Below are positions 36,512 through 47,268 of a stretch of DNA of 64,000 nt, in pieces. A program made the translations under genes and the position numbers. The number at the start of each line of letters is the position of its first letter. Within the stretch, counting starts at the first letter, position 1. The DNA comes from Agrobacterium larrymoorei (lineage in GTDB: Bacteria; Pseudomonadota; Alphaproteobacteria; Rhizobiales; Rhizobiaceae), in assembly GCF_005145045.1 (NCBI RefSeq), contig NZ_CP039693.1, forward strand, positions 62,001 through 126,000, written 5' to 3'. Below the pieces are notes generated by a model that was not told the DNA's origin, ran no database searches, and worked only from the letters and a program-made list of their open reading frames with translations.

Positions 36512-37189
36512 TCAAAATAGAATGAGCTCGTCTTCCTTCTTCACCGCGATGGGTGGCGGAACGATCACCAGCATGTTGCCCGGAAGCGGTCGCTGAAGCA
36601 TTCTGGCCTCCTCCCAAGGCACTGTCAGCCACAGATCGACCTCCTCTGGTGTCGTCAGGATCGCTGGCATGGCCTTTTCATGGATCGGACTGACGACTTC
36701 GTTTGGCGTCGCCGTTAGAAACCCAAAGAGCTCGTATTCCTGCTCGCTATAGCGAACTTTCCGGACACCTTTCCATGGGGTCCAAAAGCCCGCAAAGAAC
36801 ATCAGTGGACGACTGTCATCTCTTGCAAACCACGCGTTCGGAACGCGGCCCCCTGGCACTTTGCTTGCAGGGTCCGGTTCTGCAAATGATGTAAATGGCA
36901 CGACGCAGCGGCTGATTGCCCCTAGCCACCGCCGCCAATGGGGTGATGTTACATTACGGATATTAGTGACACCTGGGTCGTAGCTTTTTACGAAGGCGGG
37001 AGGTGAGGGCATGCCCCAGGTGAGACTTGCGATTTCGCGTTTGCCATCCTCGCCCACGCGGACGACAGGTGCCTTGTATCCTGGATAGACATCGAGCGAA
37101 GGTTCATTCCAGCGTGCGGCATCGCGGAACGCCTTGGTGAACTGAAGCACGGCGTCGCTTGTCGTTGTGATGTTGTAGAGATTGCACAT
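36512..37189 (-). CDS. SOS response-associated peptidase (SRAP/YedK/HMCES family)
   Basis: The family forms a thiazolidine crosslink with abasic sites in single-stranded DNA through its second residue. Here the start is MCNLYN, giving the required Cys2; that decides the ATG ending at 37189 over an in-frame start 11 codons earlier. Other conserved points are PGYKAPVVR, the catalytic Glu in VVPFTSFAEP, FAGFWTPW and the His in SPIHEKAMPAIL. At 225 residues it is of normal length. It lies beside a DNA ligase and the imu cassette, on the opposite strand from the latter, which fits a repair role. Confidence 0.93.
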   Translation of the reverse strand: MCNLYNITTTSDAVLQFTKAFRDAARWNEPSLDVYPGYKAPVVRVGEDGKREIASLTWGMPSPPAFVKSYDPGVTNIRNVTSPHWRRWLGAISRCVVPFTSFAEPDPASKVPGGRVPNAWFARDDSRPLMFFAGFWTPWKGVRKVRYSEQEYELFGFLTATPNEVVSPIHEKAMPAILTTPEEVDLWLTVPWEEARMLQRPLPGNMLVIVPPPIAVKKEDELILF

Positions 37190-37248
37190 GGGATGTCGTC
37201 CATCTCTTCTTACGGTCAGCATGACTGTACCGCACCAGAAGATTTTCG

Positions 37249-38301
37249 CTAGTCGAGCCGGAAAACCTCAGCGTTGTCCTGCCGTTCCCGCAGACCCTTA
37301 TAAGAAGCATGTCGCAATTTGCCGTCTCCAGTCCAGGCTCTGAACTCGATCTCGGCGATCAGGGTTGGCTCGACCCAGACGATATCCGATTTTTCGGGGT
37401 AGGGCACAGGCGGCTGCTTTTGCTTCCAGCGCAGCCTGTCCAGCATCTTACGCAGCTTTGTCATCTCAGCTTCCTTGAAGCCTGTGCCGACATTTCCGAT
37501 GTGGACGAACTCGTCACCGCGGTAGGCAGCCAATACCACTGAGGCGAAGCCGCTAGGTGATACCGTCGATGGCTCAAAGCCCACGATCATGAACGCTTCG
37601 CTCGCAACGCATTTGATCTTCACCCAGTCGCCGGTGCGGCCGGAGCGATAGGGCTGATCGATGTTCTTGCCGACGATGCCCTCAAGGCCAAGGCTGCGAA
37701 CGTGTTCTAGCAAAACGTCGGGTTTGGCGTCGAGGGTTTCCGACACACGGATAGCACCCTCACATCCCTTCAATGTGTCTTCAAGAAGATGGCGGCGCGA
37801 GCGATACTCCATCTCTCTGAGATCATGGCCATCCAGATAAAGCAGGTCGAAGGCGTAAAGGACAGCATCAGAGGCTCGATTACCGGCAGCCCTGCCCGAA
37901 GCACCCAATGACTTCTGCAGTAGGCCAAAATCCGGCCGCCCCTCATCATCAAGCATGACCGCCTCGCCATCGATAATCATCGTCGCTGGTCCAAGCGCTT
38001 TGGCTGCCTGTTCAATCGCAGGAAACCTGTGCGTCCAGTCATGGCCGCCACGGGTGAGGATGCGGACTCCTGTTGGCGCGATATGAACGGCCAGACGATA
38101 GCCGTCCCATTTGATCTCCCAGCTCCACTGGTCACCTTTGGGTGGATGCGCCTGTAGCTGCGCAAGCGCTGGCTCGACGCGATCAGGCATCGGATCGATC
38201 AAAAGCTGCGGCTGTGCGGGATTGCGCTTCCGCCGCGGCTTTGAGCGGATCGGGGCTTCGGTATCACGAAGGAGCGGTTTTGATCTCGGTGGCTTCGTCA
38301 T
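37249..38301 (-). CDS. ATP-dependent DNA ligase, LigD ligase-domain type
   Basis: The 350 residues comprise a Lys/Arg-rich leader, an adenylation domain with the nucleotidyl-transfer motif EIKWDGYRLA (Lys nucleophile), motif III in LYAFDLLYLDGHDLR, motif IV EGIVGKN and motif V DWVKIKC, then an OB-fold. The nuclease and polymerase domains of full-length LigD are absent, so it resembles the stand-alone LigD-type ligases common on rhizobial replicons. It likely joins nicks or breaks in stationary-phase end joining. Ku is not encoded in this window. It lies 59 bases upstream of the SRAP gene on the same strand and may share its transcript. Confidence 0.92.
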   Translation of the reverse strand: MTKPPRSKPLLRDTEAPIRSKPRRKRNPAQPQLLIDPMPDRVEPALAQLQAHPPKGDQWSWEIKWDGYRLAVHIAPTGVRILTRGGHDWTHRFPAIEQAAKALGPATMIIDGEAVMLDDEGRPDFGLLQKSLGASGRAAGNRASDAVLYAFDLLYLDGHDLREMEYRSRRHLLEDTLKGCEGAIRVSETLDAKPDVLLEHVRSLGLEGIVGKNIDQPYRSGRTGDWVKIKCVASEAFMIVGFEPSTVSPSGFASVVLAAYRGDEFVHIGNVGTGFKEAEMTKLRKMLDRLRWKQKQPPVPYPEKSDIVWVEPTLIAEIEFRAWTGDGKLRHASYKGLRERQDNAEVFRLD

Positions 38302-38506
38302 TGAGAGAGTTCAGCACGAAAAGCTTAAGAAGATTGTGACGACGACGCTCTGTCCCCGATATCCACTTGTTTGGGCTGAACGGACGCGTCGCCTTCAAAA
38401 TAAATTCCGCAATGCTTAGTCTTTGAATCCGTTTCGAATCTTCAGCTTTGCTAATCCTGGGACAATATTCCTCAACTTTGCCCCGCTTGACTCTTTCGAT
38501 CCATGA

Positions 38507-38521
38507 GAACAAACAATGAAC
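38507..38521 (+). promoter_or_regulatory. LexA (SOS) box upstream of imuA
   Basis: GAAC-AAACAAT-GAAC is an exact match to the alphaproteobacterial direct-repeat SOS operator GAAC-N7-GAAC. It ends 61 bases before the imuA start. The cassette is known to be under LexA control in related species. Confidence 0.85.
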
Positions 38522-38582
38522 AAATAATCTGTACGACATGACGTCGATCCTCTTAGCACGACCTTGAAAGGAGCCGTGAACG

Positions 38583-39347
38583 ATGACCGCTGCCCGCCCC
38601 AAGGGCGCCTCCGATGTAATCTGCGATTTGCGCGATCGCATCGCCGCCTTGGAAGGTGTGACTGCAAAACGCGCGGGAACGCTCTCCTTCGGCGTTCGCG
38701 AAATCGATGCATCTCTTCCTGGTGGTGGACTTGCCTATGGCGCGTTGCATGAGTTTGCAGGAGGGGGCTCAGGGACTGTGGATGGCGCGGCCGCAGCCCT
38801 CTGTGTTGCCGGTATCGCTGCGCGGACAAAAGGTCCCGTCGTCTGGTGTCTGACGCGACCGGATCTGTTCTTTCCGGCACTGGCCGAGGTGGGGCTTCAT
38901 CCCGACCGGGTGATTTTCGTGGAGTCCGATAGGGAAGAGGATGTGCTGGCCAATATGGAGGAGGGCCTGTCCTTCGGTGGGCTGGGCGCCGTCGTCGGCG
39001 AACTCGTCCGCTTGCCCATGGTGAGCTCCCGAAGGCTGCAGCTTGCAGCAGAGCGGACAGGGACGATGGCGCTTGCGGTCAGACGATGGCGACGGCAGAC
39101 GGAAGCGAATGATTTCGGCCAGCCGACGGCCTCGACCACCCGATGGCGCGTCAGCGTTATGCCGTCGGAAGAGCTGCCGGTACCGGGTATGGGCAGACCT
39201 CAGTGGTTTCTGGAATTGATGCGCGTGAAAGCGGGTGAGTGTGCTGAGTTTCTCGTGAGGGCGTGCGATGACAAGGGTCGTCTCGATCTATCTACCGGAT
39301 CTGCCGACGGATCGCATTCGCCGCGGCGATCCGTCCATTCCGCCTGA
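38583..39347 (+). CDS. imuA: ImuA, RecA-like mutasome protein
   Basis: This 254-residue protein is related to RecA/SulA and works with ImuB and DnaE2 in SOS mutagenesis. Recognisable parts are GTLSFGVREIDASLPGGGLA, LHEFAGGGSGTVDGAAAALC and CLTRPDLFFPALAEVGL. A GAAAGGAG ribosome-binding site precedes ATG 38583. The 3' end overlaps imuB by 80 bases in another frame, a long overlap that ties translation of the two genes. The LexA box lies in its promoter region. Confidence 0.93.
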   Translation: MTAARPKGASDVICDLRDRIAALEGVTAKRAGTLSFGVREIDASLPGGGLAYGALHEFAGGGSGTVDGAAAALCVAGIAARTKGPVVWCLTRPDLFFPALAEVGLHPDRVIFVESDREEDVLANMEEGLSFGGLGAVVGELVRLPMVSSRRLQLAAERTGTMALAVRRWRRQTEANDFGQPTASTTRWRVSVMPSEELPVPGMGRPQWFLELMRVKAGECAEFLVRACDDKGRLDLSTGSADGSHSPRRSVHSA

Positions 39348-40779
39348 GCAGGCAATCGCCGTGATCGCGAAGAGCGGTTCGAAGCGGTGGGTTTCGTCTG
39401 CGGACGCCAACGCCCGAAAGGCAGGCGTGCATGTCGGCATGGCAGCAGCGAAGGCACAGTCGCTGTTTCGCGGTCTGATGCTGGTCGACGCAGATGATGA
39501 AGCCGACCGAGCCGCACTCGAACGCATCACACTCTGGGCGCTGACGATCTATTCGCCAATCGTCGCCGTTGACGGGATCGATGGTATCGTCATGGACACC
39601 GAGCGCGCCGACCATCTTCAGGGCGGTGAGTTGCCGATGGTCACGAAAATCGTCAACCAGTTTCTTGCCAAGAAGCTTACCGCACGAGTGGCTGTTGCTG
39701 ATAGCTGGGGTGCCGCCCACGCCTGTGCCCGCGCGATCAACCGCGAGAGGATCGTCATTCCGCCCGGTGAGACGGTCCGCGCCATTGAAAAGCTGTCGAT
39801 TGCGCTTCTGCGTCTTCCGGCAAAAATTGTGAGCGATCTGCGCCTCCTCGGTTTCCAGACGGTCGGTGAGCTCGCCAACACTCCACGCGCGCCACTGACC
39901 CTTCGCTTCGGTCCAGAGGTCGGGCGTCGTCTCGACCAGATCTTTGGACGCCTCGCCGACCCGATCGAACCCATCCGTACTCCGGAACTGGTCGAAGTCT
40001 CGAAAGCTTTTGCCGAACCCATCGGAGCGGCAGAGACAATCGACAAATATGTCGGGCGGCTTGTTGTTGAACTGGTCGCTAAACTTCAGAAGCGCGGTCT
40101 CGGCGTACGCCGCGCCGATCTCATCGTTGAGAAGGTTGATGGCACGAGACAGGCAATCCGTGCGGGGACAGCCAAGCCTGCCCGCGATGTGGCGTGGCTG
40201 ACAAAACTATTTCGAGATCGGACGGAAAAGATCGAGCCGGGTTTCGGGATCGAGAAGCTCACTCTGGTCGCTGTTATGGCCGAGCCACTGGAGGACGTGC
40301 AAAAGGCATCCTACCTGGTTGAGGAAGAGGTGAGGGACGTCACGCCTCTCATCGACATCTACGGAAACCGCGGCCAGCGGGTTTACCGTGTTGCACCTGT
40401 TGCCTCCGATGTGCCGGAACGCTCCGTGCAGCGGATCAGCCCGGTTGCTGAACCGATCACCATAGCATGGGTCAGCCACTGGCGTAGGCCAGTGCGGTTA
40501 CTGCCACATCCAGAGCTGATCGAGGCAATTGCGCTGATGCCAGACCGCCCACCGGTTTCGATCCTGTGGCGTGGCAAGCGCCGTAAAGTCAAACGTGCCG
40601 ACGGGCCTGAGCGCATTTTTGGGGAGTGGTGGCAGCGGGACGCCGAGATGGAGGCGGTGCGCGATTATTTCGTGATCGAGGACGAGTCAGGGGAGCGGCT
40701 CTGGGTGTTCCGCTCCGGCGATGGTGTTGATCCCGAAACCGGATCGCATCGCTGGTTCTGCCATGGGATTTTCGCATGA
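39268..40779 (+). CDS. imuB: ImuB, Y-family polymerase homologue
   Basis: This 503-residue protein has the Y-family fold but lacks the acidic catalytic residues: the N terminus reads [20 protein letters not shown] where active polymerases have DxDxFFAxVE. In this system ImuB is the non-catalytic adaptor that links DnaE2 to the beta clamp and ImuA. Other family text is [40 protein letters not shown] and a C-terminal region rich in WYR-type residues. It overlaps imuA upstream and dnaE2 downstream (ATGA), so all three are one operon. Confidence 0.94.
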   Translation: MTRVVSIYLPDLPTDRIRRGDPSIPPEQAIAVIAKSGSKRWVSSADANARKAGVHVGMAAAKAQSLFRGLMLVDADDEADRAALERITLWALTIYSPIVAVDGIDGIVMDTERADHLQGGELPMVTKIVNQFLAKKLTARVAVADSWGAAHACARAINRERIVIPPGETVRAIEKLSIALLRLPAKIVSDLRLLGFQTVGELANTPRAPLTLRFGPEVGRRLDQIFGRLADPIEPIRTPELVEVSKAFAEPIGAAETIDKYVGRLVVELVAKLQKRGLGVRRADLIVEKVDGTRQAIRAGTAKPARDVAWLTKLFRDRTEKIEPGFGIEKLTLVAVMAEPLEDVQKASYLVEEEVRDVTPLIDIYGNRGQRVYRVAPVASDVPERSVQRISPVAEPITIAWVSHWRRPVRLLPHPELIEAIALMPDRPPVSILWRGKRRKVKRADGPERIFGEWWQRDAEMEAVRDYFVIEDESGERLWVFRSGDGVDPETGSHRWFCHGIFA

Positions 40780-43700
40780 GTTACGCCGAGCTTCAGGTCA
40801 CGACCCATTTTTCTTTTCTGCGTGGAGCTTCGTCTGCGCAGGAGCTCTTCGAGACCGCAAAGCTACTAGGGATACGAACACTCGGTGTCGTTGATCGCAA
40901 TTCGCTCGCCGGGATTGTCCGAGCGCTCGAAGCGTCGCGTGCAACGGGCATCCGCCTTGTCGTTGGATGTCGTCTAGATCTTGCTGATGACATGTCTCTG
41001 CTGGTCTATCCCATGGATCGAGCCGCCTATTCGCGATTGACGCGCCTCATCACGCTCGGCAAGTCGCGCGGCGGTAAGAACAACTGCATCCTGTACTGGG
41101 ATGATATCATGGCCTACGCGGAAGGCATGATCGTCGTTCTGGTGCCGGATCTACCCGATGCTACCTGTGCCGCGCAGCTTCGAAAAGTGGCGCAGCTGTT
41201 TGGCGATCGTGCTTACGTATCGCTCTGTCTGCGCAGGCGCCAGAACGACCAGATGCGGTTGCATGAGTTATCCAACCTGGCCGCCCGGTTCAAGGTCAAA
41301 ACAGTCGTTACCAATGACGTGCTGTTTCATGAGCCAGGTCGGCGGCAATTGCAGGACATCGTCACCTGCATCCGGCACAACACAACGATTGATGATGTTG
41401 GGTTCGAGCGCGAAAGACACGCCGATCGATACCTGAAGCCACCGGAAGAGATGGAGCGGCTCTTTCCGCGATATCCGGAAGCCTTGGCGCGAACGATGGA
41501 GATCGTTCGTCGTTGCACATTTTCGCTGGAGGAGCTTACCTACCAATATCCGGAAGAAGCGATCGTGCCCGGCAAGGATGCACAGGCGTCGCTGGAGCAC
41601 TATGTCTGGCAATGCGCACCCGACCGGTATCCGGAAGGTTTACCGACTGACGTCCTCAAAACCGTTCGGCATGAGCTAGATCTCATCCGCACCATGAAAT
41701 ACGCCCCCTACTTTTTGACGGTATTTTCGATTGTGCGCTTTGCCAGAAGCCAGGGCATTCTCTGTCAGGGCCGGGGATCGGCAGCCAACAGCGCTGTCTG
41801 CTACATCCTCGGCATCACCTCAATCGATCCCTCGACCAATGATCTTCTCTTTGAACGTTTCGTTAGCCAGGAACGGGACGAGCCGCCGGATATCGATGTC
41901 GACTTCGAGCACGAGCGGCGCGAAGAGGTCATCCAGTGGATCTACAAGACCTATACCAAGGATAAGGCGGCACTCTGCGCGACCGTCACACGCTACCGGG
42001 CCAAGGGCGCGATCCGCGATGTCGGCAAGGCGCTTGGCCTGCCAGAGGACGTGATAAAGGCCCTGTCATCAGGCATGTGGTCCTGGTCAGAAGAAGTGCC
42101 CGACAGAAACATCAAGGAGCTAAATCTTAACCCAGGCGACCGGCGCTTGGCGCTGACCCTGAAGCTGGCACAGCAACTGATGGGGGCACCACGCCATCTC
42201 GGTCAGCACCCCGGCGGCTTTGTCCTCACCCATGACCGCCTGGACGATCTCGTTCCCATCGAGCCAGCGACGATGAAGGACCGCCAGATCATCGAATGGG
42301 ACAAGGATGATGTCGAAGCCCTAAGGTTCATGAAGGTCGATGTTCTCGCACTCGGCATGTTAACCTGTATGGCAAAAGCCTTTGACCTCATTCGCGAGCA
42401 CAAGGGCGAGGATATCGATCTGTCCAATCTCCGTCAGGAGGATGCTGCGACCTATGCGATGATCCGCAAGGCCGACACGCTCGGCACGTTTCAGATCGAA
42501 AGTCGCGCGCAAATGGCGATGCTGCCGCGGTTAAAACCGCGCACCTTCTACGATCTCGTCGTGCAGGTGGCGATCGTGCGGCCCGGCCCGATTCAGGGAG
42601 ACATGGTCCATCCCTATCTTCGCCGGCGTGAGGGCAAGGAGCCTGTGGAATATCCGACGCCTGAGCTGGAGGCGGTGCTCGGCAAAACACTCGGTGTTCC
42701 CTTGTTTCAGGAAAGCGCCATGCGCGTCGCCATGGTCTGTGCCGGTTTTACCGGTGGCGAGGCAGATCAGTTGCGCAAATCGATGGCCACCTTCAAATTT
42801 ACGGGCGGTGTCTCGCGTTTCAAGGACAAGCTCGTCTCCGGCATGGTGAAAAACGGCTACTCGTCAGAGTTTGCCGAAAAGACGTTTTCGCAGCTCGAAG
42901 GTTTTGGCTCCTACGGTTTTCCGGAAAGCCATGCTGCTTCCTTTGCGCTCATTGCCTATGCGTCGAATTTCATCAAGTGCCACTATCCAGATGTCTTTTG
43001 TGCAGCACTTCTCAACAGTCAGCCGATGGGTTTTTACGCTCCTGCCCAGATCGTTGGCGATGCAATCAAGCATGGCGTCGAGGTGCGGCCGGTCTGTGTC
43101 AATCGCTCGCGCTGGGACTGCACGCTGGAAAAGGTTGGGAGTACCGATCGTCATGCTGTCCGGCTTGGGTTTCGGCAAGTGAAGGGGCTGGCGGTGGCGG
43201 ACGCCGCGCGGATCGTGACAGCGCGTATGAACAGCCCGTTTGTCTCTGTCGATGACATGTGGCGTCGATCCAGCGTGCCAACGGAGGCTCTTGTCCAATT
43301 GGCGGAAGCCGATGCGTATCTGCCGTCGCTGAAACTCGAACGTCGCGATGCGCTTTGGGCTATCAAGGCTTTGCGCGATGAGCCTTTGCCTTTGTTTGCC
43401 GCCGCGGCCGAGCGCGAGGTGGCGGCTATCGCGGAACAGCAGGAGCCGGAGGTGGCACTTCGGCAAATGACCGAAGGCCACAATGTCATCGAGGACTATA
43501 GCCATACCGGCTTGACCCTGCGCCAGCATCCAGTTGCCTTCCTGCGCAACGACCTGTCAGAACGTAACATCATCACCTGTGCGGACGCGATGAATGCAAG
43601 GGACGGGCGGTGGGTTTACACCGCCGGTCTGGTGCTCGTGCGCCAAAAGCCGGGATCTGCCAAGGGTGTGATGTTCATCACCATCGAGGACGAGACCGGG

Positions 43701-44030
43701 CCTGCCAACATTGTCGTCTGGCCATCGCTATTCGAGAAGCGCAGGCGTATCGTGCTGGGTTCGTCGATGATGGCGATCAATGGTCGCATCCAGCGGGAAG
43801 GGGAGGTCGTTCATCTCGTGGCACAGCAACTGTTTGATCTCTCAGGCGACCTCGTCGGGCTGGCTGATCGGGGCACGGAGTTCAGGCTGCCGACCGGGCG
43901 AGGGGACGAATTTGCACATGGCGGTGGGCCGGACTCGAGGGATAGGCCGAAGCCGGTTGTGCCGCGAGACATGTTCGTGCCCGATCTTCATATCGATACG
44001 TTGAAAGTGAAAAGCCGGAACTTCCAGTGA
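40776..44030 (+). CDS. dnaE2: Error-prone DNA polymerase DnaE2 (ImuC)
   Basis: This 1,084-residue C-family polymerase performs translesion synthesis with ImuA and ImuB. It opens with a PHP domain ([20 protein letters not shown]). The catalytic palm has [20 protein letters not shown] and [19 protein letters not shown], carrying the metal-binding Asp pair. Then come [20 protein letters not shown], the tandem helix-hairpin-helix region and an OB-fold ([20 protein letters not shown]). Its length is typical. Rhizobia often carry more than one imu cassette, on plasmids as well as the chromosome. Confidence 0.96.
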   Translation: MSYAELQVTTHFSFLRGASSAQELFETAKLLGIRTLGVVDRNSLAGIVRALEASRATGIRLVVGCRLDLADDMSLLVYPMDRAAYSRLTRLITLGKSRGGKNNCILYWDDIMAYAEGMIVVLVPDLPDATCAAQLRKVAQLFGDRAYVSLCLRRRQNDQMRLHELSNLAARFKVKTVVTNDVLFHEPGRRQLQDIVTCIRHNTTIDDVGFERERHADRYLKPPEEMERLFPRYPEALARTMEIVRRCTFSLEELTYQYPEEAIVPGKDAQASLEHYVWQCAPDRYPEGLPTDVLKTVRHELDLIRTMKYAPYFLTVFSIVRFARSQGILCQGRGSAANSAVCYILGITSIDPSTNDLLFERFVSQERDEPPDIDVDFEHERREEVIQWIYKTYTKDKAALCATVTRYRAKGAIRDVGKALGLPEDVIKALSSGMWSWSEEVPDRNIKELNLNPGDRRLALTLKLAQQLMGAPRHLGQHPGGFVLTHDRLDDLVPIEPATMKDRQIIEWDKDDVEALRFMKVDVLALGMLTCMAKAFDLIREHKGEDIDLSNLRQEDAATYAMIRKADTLGTFQIESRAQMAMLPRLKPRTFYDLVVQVAIVRPGPIQGDMVHPYLRRREGKEPVEYPTPELEAVLGKTLGVPLFQESAMRVAMVCAGFTGGEADQLRKSMATFKFTGGVSRFKDKLVSGMVKNGYSSEFAEKTFSQLEGFGSYGFPESHAASFALIAYASNFIKCHYPDVFCAALLNSQPMGFYAPAQIVGDAIKHGVEVRPVCVNRSRWDCTLEKVGSTDRHAVRLGFRQVKGLAVADAARIVTARMNSPFVSVDDMWRRSSVPTEALVQLAEADAYLPSLKLERRDALWAIKALRDEPLPLFAAAAEREVAAIAEQQEPEVALRQMTEGHNVIEDYSHTGLTLRQHPVAFLRNDLSERNIITCADAMNARDGRWVYTAGLVLVRQKPGSAKGVMFITIEDETGPANIVVWPSLFEKRRRIVLGSSMMAINGRIQREGEVVHLVAQQLFDLSGDLVGLADRGTEFRLPTGRGDEFAHGGGPDSRDRPKPVVPRDMFVPDLHIDTLKVKSRNFQ

Positions 44031-44256
44031 TTTGCAGATCAAGATTCAAAGGTTGAAGGTTCGATTTTGTCAAAAGCTTAAGTCGGCGAGCTACGAGTAG
44101 TCTGGATGCTAATTTCGTTCGGCCGACACCGCGTCGACCCAGCGATTTGCCGTAGCTTTATAAGCTGAACATTTACCGGTGGTGCGCACTCCTTACACTT
44201 GCCATTATTGGCGGCAAATCGTGGTTTTGACGGGAAGCGTTACTGATGGAGATAAA

Positions 44257-44886
44257 ATGAAATCGGGTATCGTGTGGTGCGCTGCATTCTACTTGCTTCT
44301 GACGCTCCAGGCCATGGCGCAATATTATGATCCATATTACGACGGGCCTTATGATTACCGGGAGGGCGTTCCCTATGAAGATGACGGCTCGTATTATGAG
44401 AGGCCGCTAGCGCCCCGCTCCTATGATCGTGCACCGCTCTATGATGAGGATCGAAGCTATGATCGCCGCTCCACTGCTCAAGGTCGTACAGGCTCCATCC
44501 TCATCGTAACCGGAGAGCACACCCTTTATTACACCGCACCCACGGGCGAACAGTTTGCCTATCCGATTGCCGTTGGCAGGGAGGGCAAGCAGTGGTTCGG
44601 CACCACCCGCGTCGTCTCCAAGAAAGAACATCCGGAGTGGCGGCCAACGGCTGAGATGCGTCGAAAAAATCCGAAGCTTCCTGAAGTCGTGCGCCCCGGC
44701 CCGTCCAACCCGCTTGGAACGCGTGCGCTTTATCTCGCTGATGGCCTGCTTCGCATCCACGGGACCAACGACCCGTCATCCATAGGCACCAACGCATCAA
44801 GCGGGTGCTTCCGCATGTATCGGGAGGATGTCGAGCAGCTATACGAGATGGTGCGTGCCGGAACGCCGGTGACGGTCCATCGATGA
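44257..44886 (+). CDS. L,D-transpeptidase (YkuD domain), exported
   Basis: This 209-residue protein has a signal peptide (residues about 1-21, ending AMAQ), a low-complexity Tyr/Asp/Arg-rich stretch (residues 22-75), and a C-terminal YkuD domain. The active site is complete: RIHGTNDPSSIGTNASSGCF, with catalytic His and Cys. These enzymes make 3-3 crosslinks in peptidoglycan or attach proteins to it, and rhizobia carry many copies. ATG 44257 has GGAG upstream; an in-frame GTG at 44179 would add 26 residues before the signal peptide and is unlikely. Confidence 0.92.
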   Translation: MKSGIVWCAAFYLLLTLQAMAQYYDPYYDGPYDYREGVPYEDDGSYYERPLAPRSYDRAPLYDEDRSYDRRSTAQGRTGSILIVTGEHTLYYTAPTGEQFAYPIAVGREGKQWFGTTRVVSKKEHPEWRPTAEMRRKNPKLPEVVRPGPSNPLGTRALYLADGLLRIHGTNDPSSIGTNASSGCFRMYREDVEQLYEMVRAGTPVTVHR

Positions 44887-44926
44887 CAGGCGCGCTGCGT
44901 ACACCAATCCCAAATGAGTGGGAAAG

Positions 44927-46555
44927 ATGAAGCAGTTCGACTTCACCATCCGGCTGATTGCCGCCTTTACCCTGCTTGCATTGCTGATCATGGCCCAGGG
45001 CCTGCTCAATCGTCATATTGCCACCGTCGCCGAACAGCAGGTCATTCGCGGTCGATATGCTGGCGATCTGCTTTCCGGCATGCTGGAACTTTCTGCAACG
45101 AAACAGCGGCTGCGTGCATGGTCTTTGCGTGCGTTGATCGGTGCCGATCACGCCCCGGGCGATGGCGAAATGCTACGCGCCCATATGGCGACGACCATTG
45201 CGCAGCTCCAGCGTATCAGCAGCGAAACCCGTAAGATGGACAGCCTCGCCAACGCGCCGACCGATGACGACGATGCGCGCGACGAGGCCTTGCGATTGAT
45301 ATCCGGCAGTGTGGTTGCGCTGAGACCTGCCATCGAAGACATCAGGTCTCACACCGGCGCGGAAGATGCGCGCTCGGCCTGGGCCTCCATCGAAGCGATC
45401 TTCGATCAGGGTGCCGGGCGAGACCTTCGCGAAGTTCTCAACAACACCATCTCCAAGGAACGATCCCAGCTTGCCTTCACCCGCCAGAATGCAGATATCG
45501 CCCTGCTGCGACTGAACCGTGTTCTGGCGTTCGTCACGTTCTTCATCGCGGTGATCGGCATGGGGCTGGCCTATGCCGTTGCCAATGCCATCCGCCGTCC
45601 ACTGCTTCAGATGTCGGAAGGAGCAAAGGCTTACGAGGCTGGCCAGCTGGAACATCGTATACCGGTCACCACCAGCGATGAATTCGGACGCTTTGCCAAA
45701 AGCATCAATCGCATGGCCTCGGAGCTTTTGCTGCGACGAACCGAGGAGGCAAACCAGCGGCACATCCTCGAACAGCAGGTAAAGGAACGAACGGCTGCCC
45801 TCGAAGATGCGCTAGCGCGCTTGCGTGCTTCCGAAGGGCGGCGCTTGAGTTTGCTCGCCGATATCAGCCACGAGCTTCGCACGCCCACCACCGCCATTCG
45901 CGGAGAAGCGGAAATCGCGCTTCGCAGTCAAAAGACCGAGGGCGACTATCGTGCTTCGCTTGAGCGTATCGGCCATGCGGCTGGGCAGATGGGCAGCCTG
46001 ATAGACGACCTGTTGCTGATGTCGCGCGGCGAAAACGAGGCTCTGGTGCTGAACAGGGAGCCGATCGACATTGCCGGTCCGCTTGAAGAAGCCCTGTTGA
46101 GCGCAACCGCCCTTGCCAATCAACGCAACGTGACCGTTGTCACCGAGACAGACGATAGCGAAGTCATCGTCCTCGGAGATGCTCTTCGATTGCGGCAGGT
46201 CATTGCCATTCTGCTCGATAATGCCATTCGCTATTCGCCTAATGATGCGACCATAGATGTGCGAAGCCGGGCGAGTGCCGACATGTGGGAACTGGTCGTC
46301 CGCGATAATGGCATCGGTATCGAAGCCGATGAGATGGCGCATGTGTTCGAGCGCAATTTTCGCGGCACAAACGCGCGGCGGCACCGCCCGGAAGGCACAG
46401 GTCTTGGCCTCTCCATAGCCCGTCACCTCGTCTCGCTTCATCACGGAACGATCTCGCTGCACAGCGAGCCCAGCCAGGGCACCACAGCGATGCTCCGGCT
46501 TCCGTTGCAACGAGCAGAGATTGTTCCCGAAGCTTTGATGGAGCGGCGAAAGTGA
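44927..46555 (+). CDS. Transmembrane sensor histidine kinase (HAMP-HisKA-HATPase)
   Basis: This 542-residue classical kinase has TM1 (residues 9-27), a mostly helical periplasmic sensor of about 170 residues, TM2 (around LAFVTFFIAVIGMGLAYAVA), HAMP, a coiled coil, HisKA with LLADISHELRTPTTAIRGEA (phosphoacceptor His), and HATPase with the N box LLDNAIRYSP, DNGIGIEADE and GTGLGLSIARHL. The sensor resembles helical-bundle types; no ligand can be named. ATG 44927 has GGGAAAG just upstream. The stop overlaps the regulator's GTG start (GTGA), so they form a cognate pair. Confidence 0.93.
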   Translation: MKQFDFTIRLIAAFTLLALLIMAQGLLNRHIATVAEQQVIRGRYAGDLLSGMLELSATKQRLRAWSLRALIGADHAPGDGEMLRAHMATTIAQLQRISSETRKMDSLANAPTDDDDARDEALRLISGSVVALRPAIEDIRSHTGAEDARSAWASIEAIFDQGAGRDLREVLNNTISKERSQLAFTRQNADIALLRLNRVLAFVTFFIAVIGMGLAYAVANAIRRPLLQMSEGAKAYEAGQLEHRIPVTTSDEFGRFAKSINRMASELLLRRTEEANQRHILEQQVKERTAALEDALARLRASEGRRLSLLADISHELRTPTTAIRGEAEIALRSQKTEGDYRASLERIGHAAGQMGSLIDDLLLMSRGENEALVLNREPIDIAGPLEEALLSATALANQRNVTVVTETDDSEVIVLGDALRLRQVIAILLDNAIRYSPNDATIDVRSRASADMWELVVRDNGIGIEADEMAHVFERNFRGTNARRHRPEGTGLGLSIARHLVSLHHGTISLHSEPSQGTTAMLRLPLQRAEIVPEALMERRK

Positions 46556-47262
46556 ACCTGCTGATTATAGAAGATGATCCAAGGGTGGCGGATTTTCTGG
46601 AACGCGGGCTGCGCGCGGAAGGATACGGGGTGACGATCGCCCGCGACGGCCCGAGTGGCATAGAGCGCGCCCATGAGCTTTGGCAGGAATGGCGCTCCAC
46701 CGGGCAGAGCGGCGTCATTCTTCTCGATGTCATGCTACCGGTCATCAACGGTTCGGATGTCTGCCAGACGCTGAGGGCGAGCGGTATCTCCTCCCCGATC
46801 CTGATGTTGACGGCGCTGGGCTCGGTGAATGACCGCATTTCGGGATTGCGGATGGGCGCGGACGACTATCTGGTCAAACCGTTTTCTTTCGAGGAACTTC
46901 TGGCGCGGATCGAGGCGCTGATGCGCCGCCCCATCGATCTGCGACCCCTCGTTGCAAAGGTTCTGTCAGTCGGGATGCTGGAACTTGACCGGGAATCCAT
47001 GCGTGTCACCGTCGCTGGCACGGAAATCGTCATGACGGCAAAGGAGCTTGCTTTGCTGGAATTATTCATGTCTGCACCGGGCCGCGTACTCAGCCGCGAA
47101 CGGATACTTGCAAATATCTGGGGCGCCGGGGAAGACCCGCTGACGAATGTCGTGGATGTCTATGTCCGCCGGTTGCGGGCAAAAATCGACAAGCCCTCGG
47201 GCGATCGCTCCTGTATCACGACCGTCCGGGGAATTGGCTACCGTCTGGAGCACATCGGGTAG
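46552..47262 (+). CDS. OmpR/PhoB-type response regulator
   Basis: This 236-residue regulator has a receiver domain (LLIIEDDPRVADFLERGL, ILLDVMLPVINGSDV with the phosphoacceptor Asp, YLVKPFSFEELLAR with the Lys) and an OmpR winged helix (TAKELALLELFMSAPGRVLS, NVVDVYVRRLRAKID, TVRGIGYRLE). It starts with GTG inside the kinase stop. Its stop lies only six bases from the end of the convergent exported-protein gene. Targets are not evident, though the neighbouring L,D-transpeptidase makes an envelope role plausible. Confidence 0.94.
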   Translation: MNLLIIEDDPRVADFLERGLRAEGYGVTIARDGPSGIERAHELWQEWRSTGQSGVILLDVMLPVINGSDVCQTLRASGISSPILMLTALGSVNDRISGLRMGADDYLVKPFSFEELLARIEALMRRPIDLRPLVAKVLSVGMLELDRESMRVTVAGTEIVMTAKELALLELFMSAPGRVLSRERILANIWGAGEDPLTNVVDVYVRRLRAKIDKPSGDRSCITTVRGIGYRLEHIG

Positions 47263-47268
47263 ACGCGC

